DNA of 64,000 nt from positions 111,195-175,194 of the forward strand of contig CAYSOF010000013.1 of assembly GCA_964432595.1 (NCBI GenBank). Reading direction: 5' to 3'. The position numbers were made by a program, and so were the translations under genes. Numbering within the stretch: the stretch's first letter is position 1; the number at the start of each line of letters is the position of its first letter. A model generated the notes under the pieces. The model saw only the letters and a list, made by a program, of their open reading frames with translations. It made no database searches and had not been told where the DNA came from. The stretch is from DASYLJ01 sp964432595. Lineage in GTDB: Bacteria; Desulfobacterota; Binatia; DP-6. Positions 45,579 through 54,901 of the stretch are shown here, piece after piece.

Positions 45579-45600
45579 GGACCGTACCGGCGTACGGTCC
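45579..45600. repeat. Palindromic repeat, copy 1 (GGACCGTAC-CGGC-GTACGGTCC)
   Basis: Perfect 9-base arms flank a 4-base loop. It lies between the RTX-like gene and the FG-GAP/VCBS gene, which diverge, so it may be an operator, or one copy of a REP-like element. The copy at 48676-48695 shares 21 bases. Confidence 0.7.
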
Positions 45601-45725
45601 TGCGATGCGGCCGCACGCCTCGCGCGGGTGTCCCGATCGCAGCGCTCGTCACGTTCTCGACCGCATTCGCGGCCGCATGGGCCGTGGCCGTCGACACCCG
45701 CGGGGCCGCGCGCTATTGGCGCAGC

Positions 45726-48641
45726 ATGCGCTGGGTGGTGGTGATGATGGTGCTGGGGATCCTTGCCGCGGCGCGGCCCGGCCGTGCGCAGGACTGCAAC
45801 GCCAACGGCGTGCCCGACGCCGCCGACGTCTTCCCGATCGCGTTCGTCGAGACGATCGTCCCGCTCGGCTTCCCGGCGCCGGGCGCCGTCGCCGCCGGCC
45901 GCCTCGGCGGTGACAACGCCACGGACCTCGCCATCGTCCATCCCTTCGACGATCGCCTGTCGCTGCTCGTGAACGACGGCGACGGCGGCTTCGCGGTCAC
46001 ACAGACGCTGCCCACCGGCGATCGGCCGGAGTTCGTCACCATCGGACGCATCGAGTCGGGCGTCGTCGTGATCGGCGGTGACGGCGACGACGTGCTCGTC
46101 GCCAATCGCGACGGCGACTCGGTGTCGTGGTTCGTGCCCGGGCTCGACGAGTACGCGGAGCACGCGTCGAGCCCGCTCGCCGTCGGCGACGGACCGGTCA
46201 CCTTCGTCCTCTTCGACTTCGACGCGGACGACGACACGGACATGATCGTCCTCGACCGCGACACGAGCCTGTTCGTCATCTTTCCCGGTGACGGCTTCGG
46301 CGGCTTCGATGCGCCTTTCGGTGCGCCGACGATTGCGCAGCCGGCGGCGAGCGCACTCGGGGACCTCGACGGCGACGGCGTACTCGAGATCCTCTTCTCC
46401 GCGACCGGCGGCAACGCGGTGCGCGTCCACTACGCGGACGGCGCGCCGGCGCCCGCCGACGTCGCCACGGTGCCCGCCGCGGGCAGCCTGGTGGCGGCCG
46501 ACCTCGACGGCGACGAGCGCATCGATCTCGCGGTCGTGAGCGCCACCGACCCGGGCATCCGCTTCTTCCGCGGCGCCGGCGACGGGTCGTTCACGGCGAT
46601 GGGCACGCTCGTCCTCGACGGCACGCCGACGACGCTCGTCGCCACCGACTTCGACGGCGACGGTCGCCTCGATCTCGCGGTCACGCGCGCGGGCGCCGAC
46701 GTGGTGACGGTGCTCCACAACCGCGACGGCTTCGTCTTCGCCGGCCGCGACGTCGCCGCGGGGCGCGGCCCAACGGGGTTGGCGGTGCTCGATGCCGACG
46801 TCGACGGGCGGCCCGATCTCGCCGTGACGAACGCGCTCGACGGGAACCTGAGCATCCTGCGGCAGGCCGCGATGCCCGACGCGCGCGACTGTGACGCGTC
46901 GGGCGTCCCGGACACGTGCGAGCGCGAGACGCTCGATTGCGACGCGAACGGCGTCGAGGACGCCTGCGAGCTGCGCCCGGGGCCGCGCTTCGATGCGCCG
47001 GCGTTCGCCGGCGACGACAACTGGGGCGGGGTCGCGGTCGGCGACGTCGACGGCGACGGTCGCGACGACGCCGTCGCGATCGACGGCCTGGCGATGCAGC
47101 GGTTCGCCGGCGCGGCCGACGGGACGCTCACCGCCGTGGAAGAAGTGACGCTCGACGGCGGGGCGCGCGCGCTGCGCGCCGTCGATTTCGAGCCCGACGG
47201 CGACGCCGATCTCGCCATCGCCTTGACGTCGAGCGACAGCCTCGAGGTGCGGCGCAGCGCCGGCGGGACGATCGGCGCGCCCACGCCGGTGGCCGTCGGT
47301 CACGAGACCTTCCGGATCATCGACGCCGATCTCGACGGCGACGGCGATCCGGAGCTGATCCTCGCCACCGATCTGCCCGGCGTCACGGTGCTGCGGAATC
47401 TGGGCGACGTCTTCGATCTGCCGGTCGACGTCGGCCTGCCGGGATTCGTGAACGCGCTCACGGCCGTCGACCTCGAGCCGGACGGCGATCTCGATGTCGT
47501 GGCGTCCGTCCTCATGATGGGGGGCGTGCGGCTCGCGGTGCTGCGGAACGCGGGCGGCACACTCTCGGCGGAGACCGGCGTGGCGATCTTGCCGGCATGG
47601 AAGGTGCGCCTCGGGCTCGCGGCATGGGATGGCGGTGTCGCGGCGCTCGAGTGGTCCTTCCTGACGGGCGATCTCGCGGTGGTGCGCTATGCCGCGTCCG
47701 GCGTCGATCTCGTGGAGACCGGGCGGCGCCCGCTCGCGGCCGTCGTTCCGCCGGTCCCGGGGTCGACGGGTGCTCCCGCGCCGCTCGGAGCCCTCGTGCT
47801 GCTCGGCGCGAACCTGCTCGCCGCGGGTGACGTCGACGGCGACGACGTCGTCGACCTCGCCGCGTCGACCTTCGGCCGGGTCGAGGTCTTCGCCGGTCCG
47901 CCGGTGCCGGGGGTCGTGGCGCCGCTCGCGCTCGCGACGGGCGCCTCGACGTTCGCCACGATCGCGTCCGGCGACGTCGACGGCGACGGGCTCGATGACG
48001 TCGTCGGCATCGGCCGCAACCGCCGCCTGTTCGCGGCCCGTGCGCGCCGCATCCGCACGAGCTGCGCCGGCGCCGCGCGGCCGGACGAGTGCGCGCCGGA
48101 CTACAGCGACTGCAACGCCAACGCGCTGGCGGACGCGTGCGAGCCGTCCGCCGTCGACGCCGACGCGGACGGTGTCGCCGACTGCGTCGAGACCGGTCCG
48201 GCGTGCGCCAACTGTCGCGACGACGACGACGACGGCGGCATCGACCTCGCCGACGCCGCGTGCCCGAGCACGCCGCTCACGGTCCGCAGCGTGAAGGCGA
48301 AGACGCGCAAGCGCGGCGGCGGTCGTCTCATCGTCAGCGCCGAGATTCCGGCGGTCCTCGACGGCCTCGACGCGACGCCCCCGCGGCTCACCGTCGACGC
48401 GGGCGGCGCCGTCGTCCTGTGCGACACCGTCGCCCTGCGTCGTCGCGGCAAGAACTGGAAGCTCGCCGCCCGTGGCGACGTGCTGCGCACCCTCGTCGTC
48501 TCGGCCCGCGCGAAGAAGGGACGGACGAAGCTGCGCGCGGTGCTCGAGGCCGCGGTGCCGGCCGGGACGGCGGTGCGGGTCTCGACGGGGACGGCGGCGG
48601 GGGCGTTCACGGGGACGGGAACGCCGCGCGGCCGGCGCTGA
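45726..48641 (+). CDS. Secreted FG-GAP/VCBS repeat protein with aspartate-rich repeats
   Basis: The 971-residue protein has a signal peptide (VVVMMVLGILAAARPGRA). Many Asp-rich propeller repeats follow, such as GDLDGDGVLEIL, ADLDGDERIDLAV, TDFDGDGRLDLAV and GDVDGDGRDDAV; the DxDGDG loops bind calcium in FG-GAP/VCBS proteins. The cysteine-bearing joins DCDASGVPDTCERETLDCDANGVEDACE split the chain into two propellers, and a third join reads DYSDCNANALADACE. The C-terminal domain (from PLTVRSVKAKTRKRGG, about residue 855) has basic, strand-rich sequence. It is probably extracellular or outer-membrane associated. Palindromic repeats flank the gene on both sides. Confidence 0.87.
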   Translation: MRWVVVMMVLGILAAARPGRAQDCNANGVPDAADVFPIAFVETIVPLGFPAPGAVAAGRLGGDNATDLAIVHPFDDRLSLLVNDGDGGFAVTQTLPTGDRPEFVTIGRIESGVVVIGGDGDDVLVANRDGDSVSWFVPGLDEYAEHASSPLAVGDGPVTFVLFDFDADDDTDMIVLDRDTSLFVIFPGDGFGGFDAPFGAPTIAQPAASALGDLDGDGVLEILFSATGGNAVRVHYADGAPAPADVATVPAAGSLVAADLDGDERIDLAVVSATDPGIRFFRGAGDGSFTAMGTLVLDGTPTTLVATDFDGDGRLDLAVTRAGADVVTVLHNRDGFVFAGRDVAAGRGPTGLAVLDADVDGRPDLAVTNALDGNLSILRQAAMPDARDCDASGVPDTCERETLDCDANGVEDACELRPGPRFDAPAFAGDDNWGGVAVGDVDGDGRDDAVAIDGLAMQRFAGAADGTLTAVEEVTLDGGARALRAVDFEPDGDADLAIALTSSDSLEVRRSAGGTIGAPTPVAVGHETFRIIDADLDGDGDPELILATDLPGVTVLRNLGDVFDLPVDVGLPGFVNALTAVDLEPDGDLDVVASVLMMGGVRLAVLRNAGGTLSAETGVAILPAWKVRLGLAAWDGGVAALEWSFLTGDLAVVRYAASGVDLVETGRRPLAAVVPPVPGSTGAPAPLGALVLLGANLLAAGDVDGDDVVDLAASTFGRVEVFAGPPVPGVVAPLALATGASTFATIASGDVDGDGLDDVVGIGRNRRLFAARARRIRTSCAGAARPDECAPDYSDCNANALADACEPSAVDADADGVADCVETGPACANCRDDDDDGGIDLADAACPSTPLTVRSVKAKTRKRGGGRLIVSAEIPAVLDGLDATPPRLTVDAGGAVVLCDTVALRRRGKNWKLAARGDVLRTLVVSARAKKGRTKLRAVLEAAVPAGTAVRVSTGTAAGAFTGTGTPRGRR

Positions 48642-48675
48642 CGCGTCGACGTCGGGACGTGCTCGCCCGGCGTCC

Positions 48676-48695
48676 GACCGTACCGGCGTACGGTC
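48676..48695. repeat. Palindromic repeat, copy 2 (GACCGTAC-CGGC-GTACGGTC)
   Basis: Eight-base perfect arms and the same CGGC loop as copy 1. It lies in the 62-base gap between the FG-GAP/VCBS stop and the convergent sulfatase stop. A hairpin there could end transcription from both sides, but there is no T-run for a standard intrinsic terminator. Confidence 0.7.
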
Positions 48696-48703
48696 CGCGG
48701 GGC

Positions 48704-50869
48704 TTACTCGATGTAGCCGAGCGCGCGCAGCCGTCCGGCCTGATCGCCCTCGATCGCTCCGGGAACGACGACCCCGTGACGACGCTCGTACGCGACCGCG
48801 AGCCGCTCCTGACCGCTCAGGTACGTCCGGAGGTCCGTCTCGATCTCGGGCCAGGGCTCGGCGATCTTCGTGAGCTCGCCGGGGTCGCGCTGGAGATCGT
48901 AGCGGGTGAACGCCCCGTCGGACGACAGCACCTTGCGGCGCTCCGGCGTGATCATCGAGTACTGGAGCGGGCCGATCGGCCGGAAGACGAACCGCACGAG
49001 CTCCGTCGGGACCTCATGCCGCTCGTCGTCCGTCGGCGTCCCGGTCCCGTCGACGTACGCGCGCAGGGATCGTCCCTGCGCCTCGGGCAGCGGGGGCAAC
49101 CCGAACAGATCGAGCAACGTCACCGGCAGGTCGGCGAGGCCGACGGGAGTCGGCACGTTGCGCGGACGAAGCCGCGGGCCGGCCCAGAAGATCAGCGGAA
49201 TGTGGATCTGCGACTGCAGCAAGGCATTGCCGTGTCCCATCGCGCCGTGCTCCCCGAGCGATTCGCCGTGGTCGGAGACGACGATCACGAGCGTGCGGTC
49301 GAGGCGGCCGCGGGTGGCGAGCCCGTCGAGCAGGGCGCCGAGCTCGCGGTCCTGACGCTGCACCGCCCGGTCGTAGGCTTCGTACGGGTCGACGCCGGCC
49401 TCCAGCCATTCGTGGACGTCGAGCGTGTGCACGTACGTGAAGGACGGCTCGGCCGGTGCGTCGTCGATCCAGGCGAGGACCGCGTCGTGGAGCTGCTTCG
49501 CCGACGGCTTCGGCCGCGCCTCGGGTGCACTGTCCCAATGTCGAGGCGTGACGGCGGTGCCGAACCCGCGCTCGAGCCCCGAGAGCGTGGAGCCGAGCGG
49601 GTTGGACACGAACGACCCGGTGCGCCAGCCCGCCGAACGGAAGCGCTCCTGCAGGAGATCGACGCTGGCGGGCACCTGATCCGCGTAGGTCCGCGTCCCG
49701 ATGCGGTGGGTCGTCGGCTGCACGCCGGTCATGAGCGCGACGATCGCCGGCTTGGTCCAACTCGACGTGCTGAACGCGAACGAGAACGCCACGCCTTCCC
49801 GCGCCAGCCGGTCCATGACCGGCGACACGTCGGGCGCGGAGTTTCCGAAGACGCCGAGACGATCCGCGCGCAGCGTGTCGATCATGTACAGAATCACATG
49901 CGTGGCGTGCGGCCGCGGACTGACGTCGACGATCTCCGTATCGCCGAACAGGCAGATGCCGTCGGCCTCGCACGAGAGCTCCACCAGGACCGAGCGTCCG
50001 GCGAGCCCGTCGAGCGCGGTCGTCTGGTGACGCCAGCCGGTCGGCTCCGCGCGTCCTGCCAGCGTCTCGGTGCGGTCGCCGTCCCGGACGCGTATGACCC
50101 AGTCCGCCGCTTTCCCGTGCGCTGCCGCCCACTGGTGCAGCGCGGGTTTGCCCGTGGGCATCGTGACGGGGAACTCCACGCTGCTACCGCCGCGGACGTA
50201 CCAGCCGGGATGGATGACGCCGTCCACGATGAGCGACCCGCGTCCCGCTCCGGCCGAGAACTCCGCCGCCGGGTGCTCGAAGACGATGCGCTCCAGCGAC
50301 GTCTTTTTCGGGTCGGCGTTCGGGAGGACGACCTCGAGCTGCTGTAGCTGCAGTCCGGTTTCCCAGGCGCTGGCGATGACCTTCGGGAGATCGACGCGGA
50401 CCTCGACGGCCTCTTCCGTGCCGCCGTCCCCGACCAGGGGGACGGTCACCCGATGGAGCACGGCAAGGCCCCCGAGGTGCGGTGTCACCCGGACCTCGCG
50501 CGAACCGCCGGGACGGACGCGCAGGAGGATCGGCCCGACCGTCGCCGGGAGATCGTCGAACCGCGGACTCACGAACCGGACGGCCATCGGATCGCGATGC
50601 ATCTCCCACGCGTCCAGGGCCGTTCCGGACCAGACGCGGATCGGCTCGGGCGGCGTGAACGGCGCAGCCGCGCTCCTGCCGTCGCGTTCGGCGAGCCGAA
50701 CGACCTCCCGGTCGATGCTCCGGAACTCGCGCGCCGGCTCACCCGCGCATGCGGCACAGCCGACCGCCACCAGGCACATGGCGAGCGCGGTTCGCAGCAG
50801 TCGGACCGGAGCGCCTCGCACGACGATCAACGGCCGGTCCGGTTCGACCGGCGGTGCTACGGGGATCAC
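48704..50869 (-). CDS. Sulfatase/alkaline-phosphatase-superfamily lipoprotein
   Basis: The 721-residue protein has a lipoprotein-like signal (MCLVAVGCAAC). A strand-rich N-terminal region is followed by the sulfatase domain from HVILYMIDTLRADRLGVFG (metal Asp), with a second metal site VIVVSDHGESLGEHG. In true sulfatases the nucleophile is the Cys/Ser of CxPSR; here the motif reads SSWTKPAIVALMTG, with Thr or Ser at the equivalent position. The formylglycine route is thus not available from this Cys-less motif. Other superfamily members with Thr nucleophiles are phosphodiesterases or phosphoethanolamine transferases, so the substrate is open. It is transcribed away from the beta-helix gene and convergent with the FG-GAP gene. 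Confidence 0.82.
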   Translation of the reverse strand: MIPVAPPVEPDRPLIVVRGAPVRLLRTALAMCLVAVGCAACAGEPAREFRSIDREVVRLAERDGRSAAAPFTPPEPIRVWSGTALDAWEMHRDPMAVRFVSPRFDDLPATVGPILLRVRPGGSREVRVTPHLGGLAVLHRVTVPLVGDGGTEEAVEVRVDLPKVIASAWETGLQLQQLEVVLPNADPKKTSLERIVFEHPAAEFSAGAGRGSLIVDGVIHPGWYVRGGSSVEFPVTMPTGKPALHQWAAAHGKAADWVIRVRDGDRTETLAGRAEPTGWRHQTTALDGLAGRSVLVELSCEADGICLFGDTEIVDVSPRPHATHVILYMIDTLRADRLGVFGNSAPDVSPVMDRLAREGVAFSFAFSTSSWTKPAIVALMTGVQPTTHRIGTRTYADQVPASVDLLQERFRSAGWRTGSFVSNPLGSTLSGLERGFGTAVTPRHWDSAPEARPKPSAKQLHDAVLAWIDDAPAEPSFTYVHTLDVHEWLEAGVDPYEAYDRAVQRQDRELGALLDGLATRGRLDRTLVIVVSDHGESLGEHGAMGHGNALLQSQIHIPLIFWAGPRLRPRNVPTPVGLADLPVTLLDLFGLPPLPEAQGRSLRAYVDGTGTPTDDERHEVPTELVRFVFRPIGPLQYSMITPERRKVLSSDGAFTRYDLQRDPGELTKIAEPWPEIETDLRTYLSGQERLAVAYERRHGVVVPGAIEGDQAGRLRALGYIE

Positions 50870-50922
50870 TCCTCACAGGCCTAACATTCGGATTGCGCGG
50901 CGTTCAACCCGAAATCGTGCGC

Positions 50923-52626
50923 CTACTCCAGCAGCCCGTGCACCCGCGCCTCGGCGTCCGTGAAGTCGCGGATGAGGTCCGCCGCGCAGGCGGTCGACAG
51001 CTGTCCGTTCAGCGCGCGCCGACCCGTGCGCCAGGCGCCACGGTCGAAGCTGCGGCGCGCGGTGGTGACGAGACGGTAGTAGTGTCGCGAGCTGCTCAGC
51101 GCCGCCGCTCGATCGAGCAGCGAGCACGCGCGGTCGGCGCGACGCATGACGGCGGCGAGCGCCGGCGTGGCGGGGCACGAGGACGGCACGGCGCGATCGC
51201 ACGCGCAGTGCGCCGACGCGAAGCCGACCGGCTCGATCACTACGCAGCGATCGTTCACGCACTGCGCCGGGAAGCACGGATCGCCGCTGTGGCAGCCGGT
51301 CTTCTCGCAGGACGGCTGGCGGATGCAATGCGGCTCGGTGCCGTCCTCCGCGCACGGCAGCTCGTAGGCGCCCATGTCGGGGGCCGGACCGGCGACGCGC
51401 GGATTGCGCGCGAGGTCGCTCATGAGGTCTTCGGGCAGCAGCTCGAGCGACGCGGTGTTCACGCCGAGCGACGACGGCTCCAGACGGTAGTCGTCGGGAC
51501 CGACGAACTGCGGGTCGGCCACGACGATGGTCTCCGGATGCGGGGCCGACGGCGAGTCCTCGACGCCGCCGATGTGGGTGACGAGGTTCCGTCGCTCGAT
51601 CACCGTGTCGCCGAACTCGTGGATGCCGACGTCGCTGCGCTCGCTGAAGACGAGCACGTTGTTGGCGATGATCCCGGACATCTCGCCGCCGAGGTCCTCG
51701 CGCCCGCCGACCTGCACGGCGCGCAGGGCCGCGAAGGCGACGGTGTTGTGCACGAAGCTGAGATCGATCGTGCCCTCCGACGCGTAGAAGTGTGCGCCGA
51801 ACAGCATGCCGCCGTCGAAGCCGGCGAAGACGTTGTTCACGACCCGCGCGATCGTCGTGCCGGTCGTGTCGAACGTCTGCCACAGGAAGAGGCCGCCGAC
51901 CTGGCCGGGTGCGCCGCTGGTGACGACGTTGCGTGCCACGTCGAGCGCCAGCTCGCCGCCGGAGTGGTACACGGAGATCGCCGAGTTCTGCCGTACGCCG
52001 CCGGTGCGGATGACGTTGTCCTCGATGCGGACCGTCCCGTCGAGCGTGCGCCCGAAGGACAGGAAGAAGGGGCTCGCGTCCGCATCGGTCGGGATGTCGA
52101 CGACGTTGCCGGCGATGCGCAGGTCGATCGGTCCGGGCTCCGGGAGCGCGGCCGACGAGTACGTCTGCACCGTCACCATGTCGCCCGAGTTGCCGCCGGT
52201 GATGCCCACGAACGCGTTGTCGAGCAGCTCGACCTGGAACGCCCCCTCGGTCGTGTGCGTCACCCGGATCACGGTCGAGCGGGCGGGCTCCCAGCGGAGG
52301 CCCTGGATCACGAGGTGACGATCGCCGCCCGGGTGGGCGGTGGCGAAAATGTAGGACGTGGGCGTGAACACGGGGGTGAAGCCCGGCGCGGCCCGCAGCT
52401 GGAGGCTGCGCTCGACGGTGAGCGCCTCGTCGATCGGGCCGTTCGTGGCGAGGCGGATCTCGGAGCCCTCCGGCGCGATCGCGATGCAGCCCTGGAGCGT
52501 CGGCGCGCAGCCGGGGAAGGTGAAGATCAGGACGGGGGGAGGGGCGGCGGCCGCCGTCCCGACCAGGACGGAAACGAGGAATGTCAGGGCCAGGCGGAGC
52601 AGCCGCCGCGGGTACGGTGTGTTCAT
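50923..52626 (-). CDS. Secreted right-handed beta-helix protein with Cys-rich tail
   Basis: The 567-residue protein has a signal peptide (LTFLVSVLVGTAAA). Residues 40-405 form a series of short repeats with asparagine ladders (VVRIEDNVIRTGG, ARNVVTSG, VVNNVFAGFDGG, ANNVLVF), the mark of a parallel beta-helix/pectate-lyase-like fold. A Cys-rich segment follows (PCAEDGTEPHCIRQPSCEKTGC). The C-terminal alpha-helical region (about 490-567) is similar in style to that of the 24517-26313 protein. It probably binds or cleaves polysaccharides or serves as a surface protein. It is 53 bases upstream of the sulfatase gene on the same strand, so they may be co-transcribed. Confidence 0.83.
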   Translation of the reverse strand: MNTPYPRRLLRLALTFLVSVLVGTAAAAPPPVLIFTFPGCAPTLQGCIAIAPEGSEIRLATNGPIDEALTVERSLQLRAAPGFTPVFTPTSYIFATAHPGGDRHLVIQGLRWEPARSTVIRVTHTTEGAFQVELLDNAFVGITGGNSGDMVTVQTYSSAALPEPGPIDLRIAGNVVDIPTDADASPFFLSFGRTLDGTVRIEDNVIRTGGVRQNSAISVYHSGGELALDVARNVVTSGAPGQVGGLFLWQTFDTTGTTIARVVNNVFAGFDGGMLFGAHFYASEGTIDLSFVHNTVAFAALRAVQVGGREDLGGEMSGIIANNVLVFSERSDVGIHEFGDTVIERRNLVTHIGGVEDSPSAPHPETIVVADPQFVGPDDYRLEPSSLGVNTASLELLPEDLMSDLARNPRVAGPAPDMGAYELPCAEDGTEPHCIRQPSCEKTGCHSGDPCFPAQCVNDRCVVIEPVGFASAHCACDRAVPSSCPATPALAAVMRRADRACSLLDRAAALSSSRHYYRLVTTARRSFDRGAWRTGRRALNGQLSTACAADLIRDFTDAEARVHGLLE

Positions 52627-52915
52627 GCCCTGATGAGACGCGCCAGTGCTCCGGGCGCATTGCAGAGTCGTGCTCGCCAGGCACCCGAGAACCTTGCTCG
52701 CCGGAAGACCGTCCCGCTCATGGCCGCCAGGCCGATGTCGGTCACCCTGGGATTCGAGGACGGGAGGTCGGTGGGGTCGCGCGCCGCCGCGGCCGTGTCC
52801 ACGATTGCGGACACATACGTCCGCGCGATCGGAGCGGCATTTGGAAAGGGACCGTTACGGTACGCGCCGCGCGATGGCACTCCCGATGCATGGTCGACCG
52901 TCAGAGGATGTCTGG
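52627..52915. other. Intergenic region between divergent beta-helix and membrane protein genes
   Basis: About 290 bases with no gene I can support. It should hold promoters for both genes. The imperfect palindrome ACCGT-T-ACGGT lies near 52850-52860. Nothing else clear is seen. Confidence 0.4.
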
Positions 52916-53974
52916 ATGGGATTGAGACGACCAGAAACGATGTGGCGCCTCGTCGAGGCGCGTTGCAGTCAGCTCGCCGACGCGGTCGCTGCAGCACGGC
53001 TCCCCTTCCTCTTGGGCCTGACCTGGACGTTCGTTTGGGGGTGGGGGCTGTACGGAGCCGAGTTCGGCTACATGAATCTCTACAGCGCGCGCTACGAGAG
53101 CTTCATCAAGCTCTCGAGGTCGCCCGATGCTGCCTCGCAGGAGAAATTCAGGAGTATTTGCTGCCACATCCTTCCAGCGCATGAGGGCTCGACGTGCACC
53201 CCATCGACTCTCACGCGGCGTGAGGTCGGCGAGTGCCGCAAGCGTGTGAAGGAGCGGGCGGCCTGGGCAAACGTCGCTGCCCGTGAAACGCACTTCGTCG
53301 CCTTCCCTGGTGGGCTCGGCAAGACGACGGTCTCGGACTTGGGAATAGTGGGACAAGCAGGAATGCTCCTCATCCTCACGTGGACCTACTATGCTGCGCG
53401 TCGCGAGAACCATGCCATTCGAGCCTTGGTGGACGTCGACTCGGACACCAGGCGCCAGAGGCGGTGGTTCCCCCGTCAGTTCACTCTGGTGCCGCAGGAC
53501 CAAGGACTCTCGGCCGAGCACCTGGCGTATGCGTACCACGCGATCGCGCAGCGATTCATGTTTCTGTTCTCGACACACTCGAGGCCACTCTTGGGGGCGA
53601 CCATCGTCCTGTGTTGCGCTCCCGCGGTCGTCGCCACATGGAACTGTGCGACTGACCTTCGCGATTGCTTGGACGGGTGGGACTTCTTCGAGCGTGCCGT
53701 CTTCATCAGGACGGGAATAGCGTTCCTTCTGCTCGCGCTGGTAACCTACGTCTCGCTGAGGATCATCCGGTTCGCGATGGACACGAGCGTGGTGCTGAAC
53801 GGATGGCACCTCGCCTCGAGAGACGTCTGGATGGACGAGTGGGACGAAACCACCGTGGATCGCGCGTCCGATGTCGAGGTGGATGCGGAACGTCAACGTG
53901 CCCGCCGGAGCCATGCGAGGGCGAGGCCGAGGGCGCTCGTCAACTCGCCGACGCAACCAAGCATCGCGAACTGA
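52916..53974 (+). CDS. Unrecognised multi-pass membrane protein
   Basis: This 352-residue protein is not recognised. It has about four membrane helices: LPFLLGLTWTFVWGWGLYG near the N-terminus, VGQAGMLLILTWTYYAA in the middle, then LLGATIVLCCAPAVVATW and FIRTGIAFLLLALVTYVSL toward the C-terminus. The extracytoplasmic loop between the first two is large and has several cysteines (SICCHILP, CTPSTL, ECRKR), suggesting disulfide bonds. The start at ATG 52916 has AGAGGA ten bases upstream; an ATG at 52940 is possible. Base composition is visibly less GC-rich than neighbouring genes, so it may be acquired. No homologous family is recalled. Confidence 0.65.
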   Translation: MGLRRPETMWRLVEARCSQLADAVAAARLPFLLGLTWTFVWGWGLYGAEFGYMNLYSARYESFIKLSRSPDAASQEKFRSICCHILPAHEGSTCTPSTLTRREVGECRKRVKERAAWANVAARETHFVAFPGGLGKTTVSDLGIVGQAGMLLILTWTYYAARRENHAIRALVDVDSDTRRQRRWFPRQFTLVPQDQGLSAEHLAYAYHAIAQRFMFLFSTHSRPLLGATIVLCCAPAVVATWNCATDLRDCLDGWDFFERAVFIRTGIAFLLLALVTYVSLRIIRFAMDTSVVLNGWHLASRDVWMDEWDETTVDRASDVEVDAERQRARRSHARARPRALVNSPTQPSIAN

Positions 53975-54117
53975 TCGCGGCGCGTCGCCGAACCGCCTGC
54001 AACCCGCTCGCCGTCGTCCGAGCGTGCCTGTCCACTGCTGCGTAGGTGGCGTGGCGCGTGGCTCGGCAAAAGCTGCAGCGTACCGTGGCGACCATCGGCT
54101 GCGGTGCTTCGTGAACG

Positions 54118-54897
54118 CTACCTGATCAGCCCCTCGATCGGGCTCGACGCGCTCGCGTGCAGCTTCGCCGGAATCCGTCCCGCGAGGAACGCCTTCCGTC
54201 CCGCCTCGACGCCGAGCTTCATCGCCTCGGCCATGAGGATCGGATCGCGCGCGCCGGCGATCGCCGTATTCATCAGCACGGCGTCGCAGCCCAGCTCGAG
54301 CGCCTCGGCCGCGTGCGACGCCGTACCGACGCCGGCGTCGACGATGACCGGCACGCGGCTCTGCTCGATGATGATGCGCAGGTTGAACGGGTTGCGGATG
54401 CCGAGCCCCGAGCCGATCGGCGCCGCCAGCGGCATCACCGCGACGCAGCCGACGTCCTCGAGCTTCTTGCACGCGACCGGGTCGTCCATCGTGTACGGCA
54501 GCACCTGGAAGCCCTCTTTGACAAGCACCTTCGCCGCCTCGATCGTCGCCGTGACGTCGGGGAAGAGCGTCTTCTCGTCGCCGATCACCTCGAGCTTCAC
54601 CAGGGTGCCCACGCCGGCCTCGCGCGCGAGGCGGCACGTGCGGATGGCGTCCTCGGCCGTGTAGCAGCCGGCCGTGTTCGGCAGGATCGTGTACCGATCG
54701 AGCGGCAGGTGGTCGAGGAGGTTCTCCTTGCCGGGATCGGTGATGTTCACGCGACGCACGGCGACGGTGATGATCTCCGCAGCCGCGGCGTCCGTCGCCC
54801 GGCGCGTCTCCTCGAACGACGTGTACTTGCCGGAGCCGACGATGAGCCGCGAGCGGTACTCGCGTCCTGCGAGAACGAACGGATCGAGATTCGACAT
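54118..54897 (-). CDS. thiG: Thiazole synthase ThiG
   Basis: The 259-residue TIM-barrel protein forms the thiazole phosphate of thiamine from DXP, dehydroglycine and ThiS-thiocarboxylate. Motifs include RLIVGSGKYTSFEETRRATDA, LVKLEVIGDEKTLFPD (the Lys that forms an imine with DXP), LPYTMDDPVACKKLEDVGC and VDAGVGTASHAAEALELGCDAVLMNTAIA. The length is typical. It follows thiS by four bases. ThiH or ThiO, which supplies dehydroglycine, and the ThiF activator are not in this window. Confidence 0.96.
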   Translation of the reverse strand: MSNLDPFVLAGREYRSRLIVGSGKYTSFEETRRATDAAAAEIITVAVRRVNITDPGKENLLDHLPLDRYTILPNTAGCYTAEDAIRTCRLAREAGVGTLVKLEVIGDEKTLFPDVTATIEAAKVLVKEGFQVLPYTMDDPVACKKLEDVGCVAVMPLAAPIGSGLGIRNPFNLRIIIEQSRVPVIVDAGVGTASHAAEALELGCDAVLMNTAIAGARDPILMAEAMKLGVEAGRKAFLAGRIPAKLHASASSPIEGLIR

Positions 54898-54901
54898 GGG
54901 G

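Noticed and set aside
48676..48695. Palindrome as a standard intrinsic terminator
   Set aside because: The hairpin has no T-run on either side, and the same element occurs upstream of a gene, so it is listed as a repeat.
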